From Rhizobium sp. NXC14 (lineage in GTDB: Bacteria > Pseudomonadota > Alphaproteobacteria > Rhizobiales > Rhizobiaceae): 64,000 bases of DNA. The notes beneath the pieces were generated by a model. The model made no database searches, had not been told where the DNA came from, and saw nothing but the letters and a program-made list of their open reading frames with translations. The position numbers were made by a program, and so were the translations under genes. Shown one piece after another: positions 32,852 to 42,538 of the stretch (positions are counted from its first letter, which is position 1; each line of letters begins with the position of its first letter). The stretch covers positions 3,475,001 through 3,539,000 of the forward strand of contig NZ_CP021030.1 of the NCBI RefSeq assembly GCF_002117485.1. The letters are read 5' to 3'.

Positions 32852-33781
32852 GTGAAATCCGACACATTCAAGGACAAGATCGTCCCCGTCACCACCATCC
32901 TGCTCGCCCTCGTCGCCATCTGGTATGTCGCCGCCATTCTCATGAACGCGCCGTTCCAGCGTGACATGGACAGCCGCGCCGGCGTCACGCCGACCACGAT
33001 GGAATTCATCGGCAGGACGCTGGCGCAGCCGAAGCCGATCCTGCCGGCACCGCATCAGGTGGCTGAGAATGTCTATGAGAACACTTTCCTGCGCAGCCTT
33101 TCGAGCAGCCGCAGCCTCGTCTATCACAGCTGGGTAACGCTCTCCTCCACCCTGCTCGGCTTCGGTTTCGGCATGCTGCTCGGCATTCTTCTCGCCGTGC
33201 TGATCGTGCATAACCGCGCCATGGACCGCTCGCTGATGCCTTGGCTCGTAGCCAGCCAAACAATCCCGATCCTCGCTATCGCGCCGATGATCGTCATCAT
33301 CTCCTACAACGTGCTGACCGGCGACAATGCGCTGGCGCATCTGCTGAATCTCGATTCCGACGCCTCCCGCCTCGTCTCCAAGGCGCTGATCTCCACCTAC
33401 CTCTCCTTCTTTCCGGTCGCCGTAGGCATGGTGAAGGGGCTGCGGTCACCCGAACTCCTCTATCTCGACCTCATGCGCACCTATAACGCCAGTCCGATGC
33501 AGACCTTTTGGAAACTGCGCGTCCCTGCCTCGATCCCCTTTCTCTTCACTTCTATGAAGGTCGCGATCGCCGCAAGCCTCGTCGGCGCCATCGTCGGCGA
33601 ATTGCCGACGGGCGCCGTTGCCGGCATTGGTTCGAAGCTGCTCGCCGGCTCCTATTACAGCCAGACCATCGATATCTGGGCAGCGCTGGTCGCCGGCTCG
33701 CTGCTTGCAGGCGTTCTGGTAGCGATTGTCGGCCTTACGGCGAAGATCGTCGACCGCGCCATGGGCGGGAGGCCGGCATGA
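32852..33781 (+). CDS. ABC transporter permease (nitrate/sulfonate/THI5-associated type)
   Basis: The 309-residue protein has a first membrane segment at about 15-35 and a BPD-type permease region from about 100 with the E-A-A-like loop D-L-M-R-T-Y-N-A-S-P-M-Q-T-F-W-K-L-R-V-P-A-S. I use the GTG at 32852, which has GGAGG eight bases upstream; an ATG at 32837 would overlap that site. The stop overlaps the start of the second permease (ATGA). It forms the channel with the next gene. Confidence 0.88.
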   Translation: MKSDTFKDKIVPVTTILLALVAIWYVAAILMNAPFQRDMDSRAGVTPTTMEFIGRTLAQPKPILPAPHQVAENVYENTFLRSLSSSRSLVYHSWVTLSSTLLGFGFGMLLGILLAVLIVHNRAMDRSLMPWLVASQTIPILAIAPMIVIISYNVLTGDNALAHLLNLDSDASRLVSKALISTYLSFFPVAVGMVKGLRSPELLYLDLMRTYNASPMQTFWKLRVPASIPFLFTSMKVAIAASLVGAIVGELPTGAVAGIGSKLLAGSYYSQTIDIWAALVAGSLLAGVLVAIVGLTAKIVDRAMGGRPA

Positions 33782-34908
33782 GACGTCTGAGCTTCTCCTG
33801 GCAAGGCGCGGCCGCTCTTCTTTTCTGCATCGCGGCGCTGGCTGCTGCCTTACCGCTTCTGGCCGAGGGCGCGGCCCGTCCTTTAACCGATGGCACCGCA
33901 AGCCTGATCTTCATCGTCATCGCCGCGGCCGCTCTCCTGTCCTTTGCACCGCAACCGCCGGCCTATCGCGCCACCGTGCTGTTCATCGGCGCCCATGGCG
34001 CCGCCTGGCTGCTGCTTGCAGCGATTTCCGGCAACGAGGGCACGGCAACGCGGGCTTACTTCCTGCTGCTCTTCGCCGCGTGGCTGCTCGCCTGGCGATG
34101 CGTCACGGAGCTTTCGAAAGTGCCGCCTGCCGCCGCCTTCGGTGCATCGGTGCTCGAACTGCTGATTCCGGCGATTTTCGGCGCCTGGATTCTCATCCTC
34201 TGGGAGGCGATCACGCGCGGTGCCGGCGTCCCCTTCATCCTGTTGCCGCCGCCTAGCGCCATCGGCACCCGCATCATGGCCTCTCTGCCCATCCTCGGCG
34301 ACGACGTCAGGCAGACGATCTTCAAGGCGGTGCTGATCGGTTATATCGTCGGCTGCCTCAGCGGCTTCGTCGTCGCGGTGCTGGCCGACCGCATCGCCTT
34401 CCTGCGCCGCGGCCTGCTGCCGATCGGCAACATGGTGTCGGCTCTGCCGATCATCGGCATCGCTCCGGTCATGGTCATGTGGTTCGGCTTCGACTGGCCG
34501 TCGAAAGCCGCCGTCGTCATCATCATGACCTTCTTCCCAATGCTGGTGAACACCGTGGCAGGCCTTTCCGCCTCCGGCAGCATGGAGCGCGACCTGATGC
34601 GCACCTACGCATCGAGCGACTGGCAGACGTTGCTCAAGCTCAAGCTTCCGGCGGCGATGCCCTTCATTTTCAACGCACTGAAGATCAACTCGACGCTGGC
34701 TCTGATTGGTGCCATCGTTGCGGAATTCTTCGGGACGCCGATCGTCGGCATGGGCTTCCGCATCTCGACCGAGATCGGCCGCATGAATGTCGACATGGTC
34801 TGGGCGGAAATCGCCGTCGCGGCGCTGGCCGGCTCGATCTTCTATGGCATCATCGCCCTGACAGAACGGGCGGTGACGTTCTGGCATCCGTCTATCCGTG
34901 GTGGCTAG
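33778..34908 (+). CDS. Second ABC transporter permease with extended N-terminus
   Basis: The 376-residue protein has about four extra N-terminal membrane segments (residues 8-125) ahead of the BPD-type permease domain. The latter carries the loop D-L-M-R-T-Y-A-S-S-D-W-Q-T-L-L-K-L-K-L-P-A-A. This is longer than usual for the family (about 250-270). The ATG overlaps the stop of the first permease. It would pair with that protein, the ATPase and the THI5-like binding protein. Confidence 0.88.
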   Translation: MRRLSFSWQGAAALLFCIAALAAALPLLAEGAARPLTDGTASLIFIVIAAAALLSFAPQPPAYRATVLFIGAHGAAWLLLAAISGNEGTATRAYFLLLFAAWLLAWRCVTELSKVPPAAAFGASVLELLIPAIFGAWILILWEAITRGAGVPFILLPPPSAIGTRIMASLPILGDDVRQTIFKAVLIGYIVGCLSGFVVAVLADRIAFLRRGLLPIGNMVSALPIIGIAPVMVMWFGFDWPSKAAVVIIMTFFPMLVNTVAGLSASGSMERDLMRTYASSDWQTLLKLKLPAAMPFIFNALKINSTLALIGAIVAEFFGTPIVGMGFRISTEIGRMNVDMVWAEIAVAALAGSIFYGIIALTERAVTFWHPSIRGG

Positions 34909-34967
34909 GCGCGCGCGGGCCTCGCAAATTGGGTCCGGGCATAACTTCAGAGGGTAAGGACAAGAAA

Positions 34968-35939
34968 ATGAAAAAATTGATGGTTGCAATGATGGCGAGC
35001 GCCATGTCGCTTGCAGCGGCCCATGCTATGGCCGCCGACAAGGTGGTGCTGCAGCTGAAATGGGTCACACAGAGCCAGTTCGCCGGTTATTATGTCGCCC
35101 AGGAGAAGGGTTTCTACAAGGAAGAGGGCCTCGACGTCGACATCAAGCCCGGTGGTCCCGATATCGCGCCTGAGCAGGTGATCGCCGGTGGCGGCGCCGA
35201 TGTCATCGTCGACTGGATGGGCGGCGCGTTGGTTGCCCGCGAAAAGGGCGTTCCGCTGGTCAACATCGCCCAGCCATATCAGAAGTCCGGCCTGGAAATG
35301 ATCTGCCGTAAGGACGGCCCGGTCAAGACCGAGGCCGACTTCAAGGGCCATACGCTCGGCGTCTGGTTCTTTGGCAACGAATACCCCTTCTTCGCTTGGA
35401 TGAACAAGTTGGGTCTTTCCACCGAAGGCGGCCCGAACGGCGTCACCGTGCTGAAGCAGAGCTTCGACGTACAGCCGCTCGTCCAGAAGCAGGCCGACTG
35501 CATCTCCGTCATGACCTACAACGAATACTGGCAGGCGATCGACGCTGGCTTCAAGCCGGAGGAACTGACGGTCTTCAACTATACGCAAATGGGCAATGAC
35601 CTTCTCGAGGACGGCCTCTACGCCATGGAAGACAAGCTGAAGGACCCGGCATTCAAGGAGAAGATGGTCAAGTTCGTCCGCGCCTCGATGAAGGGCTGGA
35701 AATATGCGACCGAGAACCCCGATGAAGCCGCCGAGATCGTCGTGGACAACGGCGGCCAGGACGAGAACCACCAGAAGCGTATGATGGGCGAAGTTGCCAA
35801 GCTGGTCGGCGACGGCTCCGGCAAGCTGGACGAAGCGCTCTATGCCCGCACGGCGAAGGCTCTGCTCGACCAGAAGATCATCAACAAGGAGCCCTCGGGG
35901 GCCTGGACACACGAGATCACAGACGCCGCATCCAAGTAA
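34968..35939 (+). CDS. THI5/SsuA-like ABC transporter substrate-binding protein
   Basis: The 323-residue protein has a signal peptide (1-22, cleavage after A-M-A) and an NMT1/THI5-type binding fold that opens with V-V-L-Q-L-K-W-V-T-Q-S-Q-F-A-G-Y-Y-V-A-Q-E-K-G-F-Y. That start is characteristic of ThiY-like proteins that bind formylaminopyrimidine or related precursors. GTAAGGA precedes the ATG. In this operon it supplies ligand to the two permeases. A pyrimidine-type ligand fits both the family and the neighbourhood, but is not proven. Confidence 0.87.
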   Translation: MKKLMVAMMASAMSLAAAHAMAADKVVLQLKWVTQSQFAGYYVAQEKGFYKEEGLDVDIKPGGPDIAPEQVIAGGGADVIVDWMGGALVAREKGVPLVNIAQPYQKSGLEMICRKDGPVKTEADFKGHTLGVWFFGNEYPFFAWMNKLGLSTEGGPNGVTVLKQSFDVQPLVQKQADCISVMTYNEYWQAIDAGFKPEELTVFNYTQMGNDLLEDGLYAMEDKLKDPAFKEKMVKFVRASMKGWKYATENPDEAAEIVVDNGGQDENHQKRMMGEVAKLVGDGSGKLDEALYARTAKALLDQKIINKEPSGAWTHEITDAASK

Positions 35940-35958
35940 AGACGGCAGGAAGTAAAGC

Positions 35959-35997
35959 GAAACGCGCGGAGAAAATTTCCGCGCGTTTCTCATTTTT
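35959..35997 (+). terminator. Strong intrinsic terminator of the ABC transporter operon
   Basis: A perfect 12-bp stem, GAAACGCGCGGA/TCCGCGCGTTTC, with a 7-base loop is followed by TCATTTTT. It lies 20 bp after the binding-protein stop. Confidence 0.85.
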
Positions 35998-36337
35998 GGG
36001 ACGACACGAAAAACAGCGTCGCTGATGTCGCATTTTTCCGGCGTCAAACGTCATTAGGGGAGAAGCGGGATCAATGATCGTCATGTTCGCATAACTCTGC
36101 GATGATTGATTCAGGTTATGATGGTAATTATTATCGGCTCATGGGGAATTGTTTTCTGCCGGGCTTGCATATCGAGCAAATCGATACCAACTAGAAGCCG
36201 ATTTGCCGGCGAGGGATGAAGACGGCAAATGACGTGTGGATACCCCTGAGAATGCAGGAAAGGCAGTGGCCTGGTCGCGAGCTCAATGGCAGACGCGCGA
36301 ATTCGGCTAACCTTATGACGAGATTGGACGAAAACGC
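35998..36337. other. Intergenic region upstream of the RND operon
   Basis: No gene or strong repeat is recognised in these 340 bp. The left half is AT-richer than the flanking genes and probably holds the promoter of the efflux operon. No regulator gene is adjacent, and I saw no convincing operator. Confidence 0.4.
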
Positions 36338-37528
36338 ATGGCACGCAAGCCGACTGGAAGTTTAGGCGCATCCACCCTTTTTGCAGCGGCGCTGGCTGCA
36401 TCCGCCGCCTTTTCGCAGGAAGCGCAGGTCGCAAAGCCGCAGCAGAACCTGCCGGCGATCGTTGTCACCACAGCCGTCAATCGCACCCTCGTCGACCGTG
36501 TTATCGGCACCGGAACGGTCAAGCCGGTGGAGGAAGTCTATATCCAGCCGCAGGTCGAAGGCCTTTCGATTCGCACGCTGAAAGCCGATGTCGGCGACAA
36601 GGTCCAGGCTGAAAGCACGCTGGCAACGCTCAATGACGACGCCCTGGTCCTGGAGAAAAGCCAGATGATGGCGACGAAGGCCAAGGGCGAGGCAAGCCTT
36701 GCCCAACTGCGCGCCCAGCTCATCGAAGCGCAGGCCAATGCCGAACAGGCAAGGCAGCAGCAGGCCCGCGCCCAGGAAATGGGCAAGAAGGGCACGGTTT
36801 CTACAGCCCAGGTCGAGCAGGCCGATGCGACCGCCGCTGCCGCCAACGCCCGAGTCGTCTCCGCCGAGCAGGCGATTGAGGTCGCCGAAGCCGATCTGAA
36901 GGTCTTCGACAGCCAGATCGCAGACGCCGATCTGAAGCTCGCCCGCACCGATGTGAAGACGCCGGTTGCCGGTGTGGTTTCGGCTAAGAACGCCAAGGTC
37001 GGCGCGATCGCCGCCGGTAACGGCGATCCGCTATTCACCATCATCCGCAACGGCGATATCGAGCTTGTCGCCGAAGTCGCCGAAAGCGATATTATCAGGA
37101 TTGTGGCCGGCCAGAAGGCAACCATTTCCCTTTCCGGCAGCCGCGAAAAGCTTTCCGGTGCCGTGCGCCTGGTTTCACCCACCGTCGATTCCGTGACCCG
37201 CCTCGGCCTCGTCCATATCTCCATCGACGATGACAGCAAGGCGCGTTCCGGCATGTATGGCAGCGCCGAGATCATCGTCCGTGAAACCGAGGGTGTATCG
37301 CTTCCCCTGACGGCGGTGCTCACCGGCAACGAAGGCTCCTCCGCCCGCAAGGTCGAGGACGGCGTGGTGAAATTCGCCAAGATCGAGACCGGCATCCAGG
37401 ACGGCGCCTATGTCGAGATCGTCAATGGATTGAAGAGCGGCGACGAGGTCGTCGCCAAGGCGGGCGCCTATGTTCGCGACGGCGACCATATCACGCCGGT
37501 GCGTGAACAGCCCTCGGCTTCCAACTAA
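36338..37528 (+). CDS. RND efflux periplasmic adaptor (membrane fusion protein)
   Basis: The 396-residue protein is an AcrA/MexA-type adaptor linking an inner-membrane RND pump to an outer-membrane channel. A signal-like N-terminus (1-28) is followed by a lipoyl/barrel-sandwich domain (G-T-G-T-V-K-P-V-E-E-V-Y-I-Q-P-Q-V-E-G near 55), a coiled-coil hairpin rich in Ala, Gln and Glu (about 100-190), and beta-barrel domains. No lipobox cysteine is seen. The pump gene starts 12 bp downstream. No outer-membrane partner lies in the window. Confidence 0.92.
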   Translation: MARKPTGSLGASTLFAAALAASAAFSQEAQVAKPQQNLPAIVVTTAVNRTLVDRVIGTGTVKPVEEVYIQPQVEGLSIRTLKADVGDKVQAESTLATLNDDALVLEKSQMMATKAKGEASLAQLRAQLIEAQANAEQARQQQARAQEMGKKGTVSTAQVEQADATAAAANARVVSAEQAIEVAEADLKVFDSQIADADLKLARTDVKTPVAGVVSAKNAKVGAIAAGNGDPLFTIIRNGDIELVAEVAESDIIRIVAGQKATISLSGSREKLSGAVRLVSPTVDSVTRLGLVHISIDDDSKARSGMYGSAEIIVRETEGVSLPLTAVLTGNEGSSARKVEDGVVKFAKIETGIQDGAYVEIVNGLKSGDEVVAKAGAYVRDGDHITPVREQPSASN

Positions 37529-37540
37529 AGAGACCATCCG

Positions 37541-40500
37541 ATGAATTTTTCAGCCTGGTCCATTCGAAATCCCATCGCACCGCTGCTGGCCTTTTGCCTG
37601 CTGATCCTCATCGGCATTCAGTCTTTCAACACGCTGCCGATCACGCGTTTCCCGAATATCGACGTACCGCTCGTCTCGATCAGCGTTACGCAAAGCGGCG
37701 CTTCGCCGGCCGAGCTCGAAATGCAGGTGACGAAGGAGATCGAAGACGCGATCGCCTCCATCACCGGCATTGACGAAATCCAGTCGACGGTGACCGACGG
37801 CAGCTCGCAGACCAACGTCATGTTCCGGATGGAAGTGCCGACCGAACAGGCCGTGCAGGACGTCAAGGACGCGATCGACCGCATCCGCAGCGATCTGCCG
37901 GCAACGGCCGAAGCACCGATCGTCACCAAGGTCGATGTCGAGGGCCAGGCGATCCAGACCTTCGCCGTGTCATCACCCGACCTGTCGCTGGAAGAACTCT
38001 CCTGGTTCGTCGACGATACGATCAAGCGAGCGCTGCAGGGCCAGGCTGGCATCGGCCGCGTCGACCGTTATGGCGGCGCGGAACGCGAAGTGCGCATAGA
38101 ACTCGCGCCCGGCAAGCTCGATGCTTACGGCATCACAGCTGCAAGCGTGAACGATCAGCTGCGCGGCACCAATGTCGATCTCGGCTCCGGTCGCGGCCAG
38201 GTGGCGGGCAGCGAACAGGCAATCCGCGTTCTTGGCGACGCCCGCAATGTCGCCGAACTTGCAGACACGACGATTGCGCTGCCGAGCGGCCGTTTCGTCA
38301 AACTGTCCGATCTCGGCGTCATCAAGGACACCTATGAGGAGCCAAAATCCTTTTCGCGCTTCAACGATACGCCCGTCGTTACCTTCGGCGTCTTCCGCTC
38401 GAAGGGCGCCAGTGAGGTCAGCGTCGCCGAGACGGTCGCGCAGAGCCTCGACAAGGTGCGAAGCGAAAATCCGAACGTGAAGATCGAGATGATCGACGAT
38501 TCGGTCTATTTCACCTACGGCAACTATGAAGCCGCCATCCACACGCTGCTCGAAGGCGCCCTGCTCGCCGTCATTGTCGTGCTGCTGTTCCTCAGGAACT
38601 GGCGCGCGACGCTGATCTCGGCCATCGCGCTCCCGCTCTCTGCGATCCCGACCTTCTGGGTCATGGACATGATGGGCTTCTCGCTGAACCTCGTCAGCTT
38701 CCTGGCGCTGACGCTCGCGACAGGTATCCTGGTCGACGACGCGATCGTGGAAATCGAGAACATTGCCCGCCATATCAAGATGGGCAAGACGCCCTATCGG
38801 GCGGCGATCGAGGCGGCGGATGAAATCGGTCTCGCCGTCATCGCCACCACCTTCACCATCATCGCGGTCTTCGTGCCAGTTTCCTTCATGCCGGGCATTC
38901 CGGGCCAGTACTTCATCCAGTTCGGCCTGACCGTCGCATTCTCCGTCTTTTTCTCGCTGCTGGTGGCACGCCTCATCACCCCGATGATGGCCGCCTATCT
39001 CATGCGCGCCGAAGACGGTGTCGACGACCATCACGACAATGACGGTCTGCTGATGAAGGGTTATACGCGCCTGATCCGCGCCACGACCGGGCACAAATAT
39101 TCGCGATATCTGACGCTGCTTGCGGCGATCGGTTTCCTCGTCGGCTCGGTTATGCTGCTGATGAAGGTTCCAGGCAGTTTCCTGCCGCCCGAAGATGCCT
39201 CGCGCATCGTTCTCTCTGTTGAACTGCCGCCCAATGCGCGGCTCGACGACACCGAGAAGACGACGAAGGCGATCTATGACAGGGTCAAGGACCTCAACGG
39301 CGTCGAAAGCGTCTTCGTCCTCGGCGGCGCGTCGCCAAAGGGCGATCTCGAACTGCGCCGTGCGACCATTACGCTGGCGCTCCACAAGCTCGACCAGTCG
39401 CTGGTCAAGAAGGTGGTCAACGACGTGCTCGGCCATATCCCGGTCATCGGCCCGATGCTGCCGAAGGTGGAAGTCCACGGCCGCGAGCGCCCGCAATGGG
39501 ATATTGAAAAGGAAGTCTTCGCCAAGCTGCGCGATATTCCCGATGTCCATATCCTGAAGCTTAACGACCGCGGCGAACGCGACCTCTCCTTCAACTTCCT
39601 CTCCAAAAACGAGAAGGACCTGAACGAAGCCGTCGGCATTCTGGAATCCAAGTTGCGTGCCGACCCGCTGCTCGCCAATGTCAGCGCCGACGGCGCCCTG
39701 CCGCGTCCGGAACTGCAGGTCTATCCCCGCAAGGACGAGGCGGCGCGTCTCGGCATCACGCCGCAGCAGATCTCCGAGACGATCCGCGTCGCCACCATCG
39801 GCGATGTCGATGCGGCCCTCGCCAAGATCTCGCTCGACGATCGCCAGATCCCGATCCGCGTCCAGGCGGCCCTTGACATGCGCCGCGACCTTGCCGCCAT
39901 CCGGGCGCTGAAGATCCAGACCGCCAGCGGCGGCACCGTTCCGCTCTCGAGCGTCGCGAATATCGACTATTCGGAAGGCGTAAGCTCGATCAAGCGCAAC
40001 AACCGTAACCGGGTCGTCTCTATCGGTTCCGACCTGCCGCAGGGTGTAGCGCTCGACACCGCCTCGGCCCGTTTCCGCGAGATCGTCAAGGCGGCCAACA
40101 TTCCGGCCACGGTACACCTCGCGGAAAGCGGCGACACCAAGGTGCAAACCGAGATGCAGCAGAGCTTCGTCAACGCCATGTTGATGGGCCTCATGTTGGT
40201 ACTGACCGTGCTGATCCTGCTCTTCAAGGATGTGATCCAGCCCTTCACCATCCTGTTCTCGCTGCCGCTCGCGATCGGCGGCGTCGCGGCGGGCCTGATC
40301 ATCACCAACAATCCGCTGTCCATGCCTGTCATGATCGGCATTCTGATGCTGATGGGCATCGTCACCAAGAATGCCATCCTGCTCGTCGATTTTGCAATCG
40401 AGATGCGCCATCAGGGCATGTCCCGTGTTGAAGCCATGGTCGAGGCCGGCCGCAAACGCGCCCGGCCGATCATCATGACTTCGATTGCCATGTCGGCAGG

Positions 40501-40861
40501 CATGCTGCCGTCGGCGCTCGGCGTCGGCGAAGGCGGCTCGTTCCGCGCGCCGATGGCAATCGCCGTGATCGGCGGCATCATCGTCTCGACGGTGCTGTCG
40601 CTCGTCGTCGTTCCCTCCTTCTTTCTCATCATGGACGATCTGTCCCGCCTGCTCGGCTGGATATTTGGACGCCTGGTCGGCAGGAAGGATGAGGAAGACC
40701 TGCCGCTCTCGCGCGAGGATCTTACCCGCGTGACCCGCGAGAACCGCAGCGATATCGATGCGCTGGACGAGCGCCTGACCGCGATCGAAAAGCCGGAAAG
40801 CAAGCGCAAGGGCGCCAACGACACCAATGTGCTCCGCCTGCCGCCGTTTGCGGCGGAGTGA
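37541..40861 (+). CDS. RND efflux pump, inner-membrane transporter (AcrB/HAE1-like)
   Basis: The 1106-residue protein is a proton-driven resistance-nodulation-division pump. It has the N-terminal segment (I-R-N-P-I-A-P-L-L-A-F), a first large periplasmic loop, six clustered membrane segments, a second loop and a final cluster. The family motif G-I-L-V-D-D-A-I-V-E-I-E-N-I lies in the fourth segment, with the proton-relay aspartates. The last 70 residues are a charged cytosolic tail. Substrates could be antimicrobials, plant flavonoids or solvents; sequence alone does not say. Confidence 0.94.
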   Translation: MNFSAWSIRNPIAPLLAFCLLILIGIQSFNTLPITRFPNIDVPLVSISVTQSGASPAELEMQVTKEIEDAIASITGIDEIQSTVTDGSSQTNVMFRMEVPTEQAVQDVKDAIDRIRSDLPATAEAPIVTKVDVEGQAIQTFAVSSPDLSLEELSWFVDDTIKRALQGQAGIGRVDRYGGAEREVRIELAPGKLDAYGITAASVNDQLRGTNVDLGSGRGQVAGSEQAIRVLGDARNVAELADTTIALPSGRFVKLSDLGVIKDTYEEPKSFSRFNDTPVVTFGVFRSKGASEVSVAETVAQSLDKVRSENPNVKIEMIDDSVYFTYGNYEAAIHTLLEGALLAVIVVLLFLRNWRATLISAIALPLSAIPTFWVMDMMGFSLNLVSFLALTLATGILVDDAIVEIENIARHIKMGKTPYRAAIEAADEIGLAVIATTFTIIAVFVPVSFMPGIPGQYFIQFGLTVAFSVFFSLLVARLITPMMAAYLMRAEDGVDDHHDNDGLLMKGYTRLIRATTGHKYSRYLTLLAAIGFLVGSVMLLMKVPGSFLPPEDASRIVLSVELPPNARLDDTEKTTKAIYDRVKDLNGVESVFVLGGASPKGDLELRRATITLALHKLDQSLVKKVVNDVLGHIPVIGPMLPKVEVHGRERPQWDIEKEVFAKLRDIPDVHILKLNDRGERDLSFNFLSKNEKDLNEAVGILESKLRADPLLANVSADGALPRPELQVYPRKDEAARLGITPQQISETIRVATIGDVDAALAKISLDDRQIPIRVQAALDMRRDLAAIRALKIQTASGGTVPLSSVANIDYSEGVSSIKRNNRNRVVSIGSDLPQGVALDTASARFREIVKAANIPATVHLAESGDTKVQTEMQQSFVNAMLMGLMLVLTVLILLFKDVIQPFTILFSLPLAIGGVAAGLIITNNPLSMPVMIGILMLMGIVTKNAILLVDFAIEMRHQGMSRVEAMVEAGRKRARPIIMTSIAMSAGMLPSALGVGEGGSFRAPMAIAVIGGIIVSTVLSLVVVPSFFLIMDDLSRLLGWIFGRLVGRKDEEDLPLSREDLTRVTRENRSDIDALDERLTAIEKPESKRKGANDTNVLRLPPFAAE

Positions 40862-41161
40862 GCAAAGCCTCAGGAAACGAGACGGGCCGGGAGCGACCTC
40901 CCGCTCGTCGGGCTGCTGACAAACCGCATGCAAAACCCCCGACGTCATCCTCGGCCTTCTGCCGAGGATCTATGCCGGCCCAATTAAATACCTGGAAATA
41001 AATGTTTACCCGTCAGATAATCGCGGTGGTTAGATGCTCGGCACGAGCCCGAGCACGACGGAAGAGACGTTGTCAACAAACTACGGACCGGGAGCGATCT
41101 CCCGGCCCGTTTTTGTTTCGCCACCCTCGCCGCCATCCGCCAGATGCGGCGGGCTTGTCCC
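40862..41161. other. Intergenic region between convergent RND and urease genes
   Basis: No gene is seen. The stretch holds several stem-loops: GGGAG/CTCCC near 40890, CCTCGGC/GCCGAGG near 40955, TGCTCGG/CCGAGCA near 41040, and the terminator at 41085-41117. Some belong to the families of short palindromes common between rhizobial genes. Confidence 0.5.
41085..41117 (+). terminator. Intrinsic terminator between RND and ureG genes
   Basis: GGACCGGGAG and CTCCCGGCCC form a 10-bp stem with one mismatch and a 4-base loop, followed by G and TTTTT. It would end rightward transcription; leftward it could also help end the urease operon, though with a weaker T tract. Confidence 0.65.
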
Positions 41162-41773
41162 TCAGAGCCCGCCCTGCTCTCTCAAGAAACGAACGATCGA
41201 GCTGACGCCATCGCCACGCTTCATATCGGAGAAGACGAAGGGGCGTGAGGCGCGCATGCGCGTCGCATCCCGCTCCATCACCTCAAGATCGGCGCCGACA
41301 TGGGGTGCCAGATCCTTCTTGTTGATGACGAGCAGGTCGGAGCGGGTGATGCCGGGCCCGCCCTTGCGCGGGATTTCCTCCCCTTGGCAGACCGAGATGA
41401 CATAGATGGTGATATCGGCGAGGTCCGGCGAAAAGGTCGCCGCCAGATTGTCGCCGCCTGACTCGATGAAGACGACATCGAGATTGGGGATCCGCTCGTT
41501 AAGGCTCGCGATCGCCTGAAGATTGATCGTCGCGTCCTCGCGGATGGCGGTATGCGGGCAGCCGCCCGTCTCGACGCCGACGATGCGATCGGAAGGCAAT
41601 GCCTGCATGCGCACCAGCGCCTCGGCATCCTCGGTCGTATAGATGTCGTTGGTGACGACGGCGACAGAATAGTCGTCCCGCATCGCCTTGCAGAGCTTTT
41701 CCGTCAGCGCCGTCTTGCCCGACCCGACCGGCCCGCCGATGCCGACGCGCAGAGGTCCGTTTCTTGATTTCAT
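41162..41773 (-). CDS. ureG: Urease accessory GTPase UreG
   Basis: The 203-residue protein is the GTPase that drives nickel insertion into urease with UreD, UreF and UreE. The P-loop [12 protein letters not shown] starts near 14, and later come [11 protein letters not shown], the C-P-H metal motif in G-G-C-P-H-T-A-I, and the N-K-K-D base-specificity motif. It is the last gene of the leftward ureEFG group, 87 bp after ureF. Confidence 0.96.
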   Translation of the reverse strand: MKSRNGPLRVGIGGPVGSGKTALTEKLCKAMRDDYSVAVVTNDIYTTEDAEALVRMQALPSDRIVGVETGGCPHTAIREDATINLQAIASLNERIPNLDVVFIESGGDNLAATFSPDLADITIYVISVCQGEEIPRKGGPGITRSDLLVINKKDLAPHVGADLEVMERDATRMRASRPFVFSDMKRGDGVSSIVRFLREQGGL

Positions 41774-41860
41774 ATGGCGTACTCCAATAGGATTCCGATG
41801 ATAGCGACGCCGCCGGCATGCGCCACCGTCAAATGACGCAGTTGCGGGATAATTTAGTAG

Positions 41861-42532
41861 TTACGAGCGGAAAAGCCTGATCGTCTGGGTTTCGTGGCGC
41901 AGGCTGGCGATATCGGCCTGCACCGTCGCCGAACCGAGATCGTCGAGGGTTGAGGCTGCCGCCCGCCGCGCGATCCCCGCAATCTGCTCTTCAAGCCCGG
42001 CAAGTATGGCAACGCCATCCTTTTGCCCGGCGACGCCGAGACGGATACCTGCTGAAACCGTCTGTGAGGCATAGGCATGCAGGAACACCGCGAGCACCTT
42101 CTCAGGCCTTATAGCATGGGCGCCCGCAACCGCTCCGACCGCAATGGGATAGGCGGTCTTCCCAGGCAGTCTTTCGAAGACCTCGTCCGGCCAGGCTCGC
42201 GCCGCCAAGAGGAACGCCTCGCCGAGCAGCATCGTTTCCTTATGGCGCTCACGCGATCCGGCAAGCGCTTCGGCAAGCGCAGCGATTTCGGCAAGGCCCG
42301 GAGCCTCGGCCTGGCGCCTGTGGCTCTCCGCCAGAAGCACCGCATCGTTCCAGACCGAGCCATGGCCGATCAGCGTGCCGATCCAGTCCGCAAGCGAGGC
42401 CGCGTCGGTCACGAGCCCATCGGCTACCGCCCGCTCCAACCCGCCTGAATAGGCGAAACTGCCGATCGGAAAGGCCGGTGAAAACCATGCGATCAGGCGC
42501 AACAATGCCTGCAATTCACGATCTTCGCTCAT
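41861..42532 (-). CDS. ureF: Urease accessory protein UreF
   Basis: The 223-residue all-helical protein bridges UreD and UreG during metallocentre assembly. Family features include the start [20 protein letters not shown] with G-G-L-E directly after, and the C-terminal [14 protein letters not shown] lies before the ATG. Only 6 bp separate it from the ureE stop. Confidence 0.95.
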   Translation of the reverse strand: MSEDRELQALLRLIAWFSPAFPIGSFAYSGGLERAVADGLVTDAASLADWIGTLIGHGSVWNDAVLLAESHRRQAEAPGLAEIAALAEALAGSRERHKETMLLGEAFLLAARAWPDEVFERLPGKTAYPIAVGAVAGAHAIRPEKVLAVFLHAYASQTVSAGIRLGVAGQKDGVAILAGLEEQIAGIARRAAASTLDDLGSATVQADIASLRHETQTIRLFRS

Positions 42533-42538
42533 CGAGCC

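Noticed and set aside
37973..40948. 991-codon open frame on the minus strand
   Set aside because: It is antisense to the RND pump gene. Its composition (Arg, Asp, His and Gly rich) is typical of GC-rich codon shadows, and it has no family features.
41774..41860. Short frame between ureF and ureG starting near 41819
   Set aside because: It is an out-of-frame overlap with the ureG start and has no independent coding signal.
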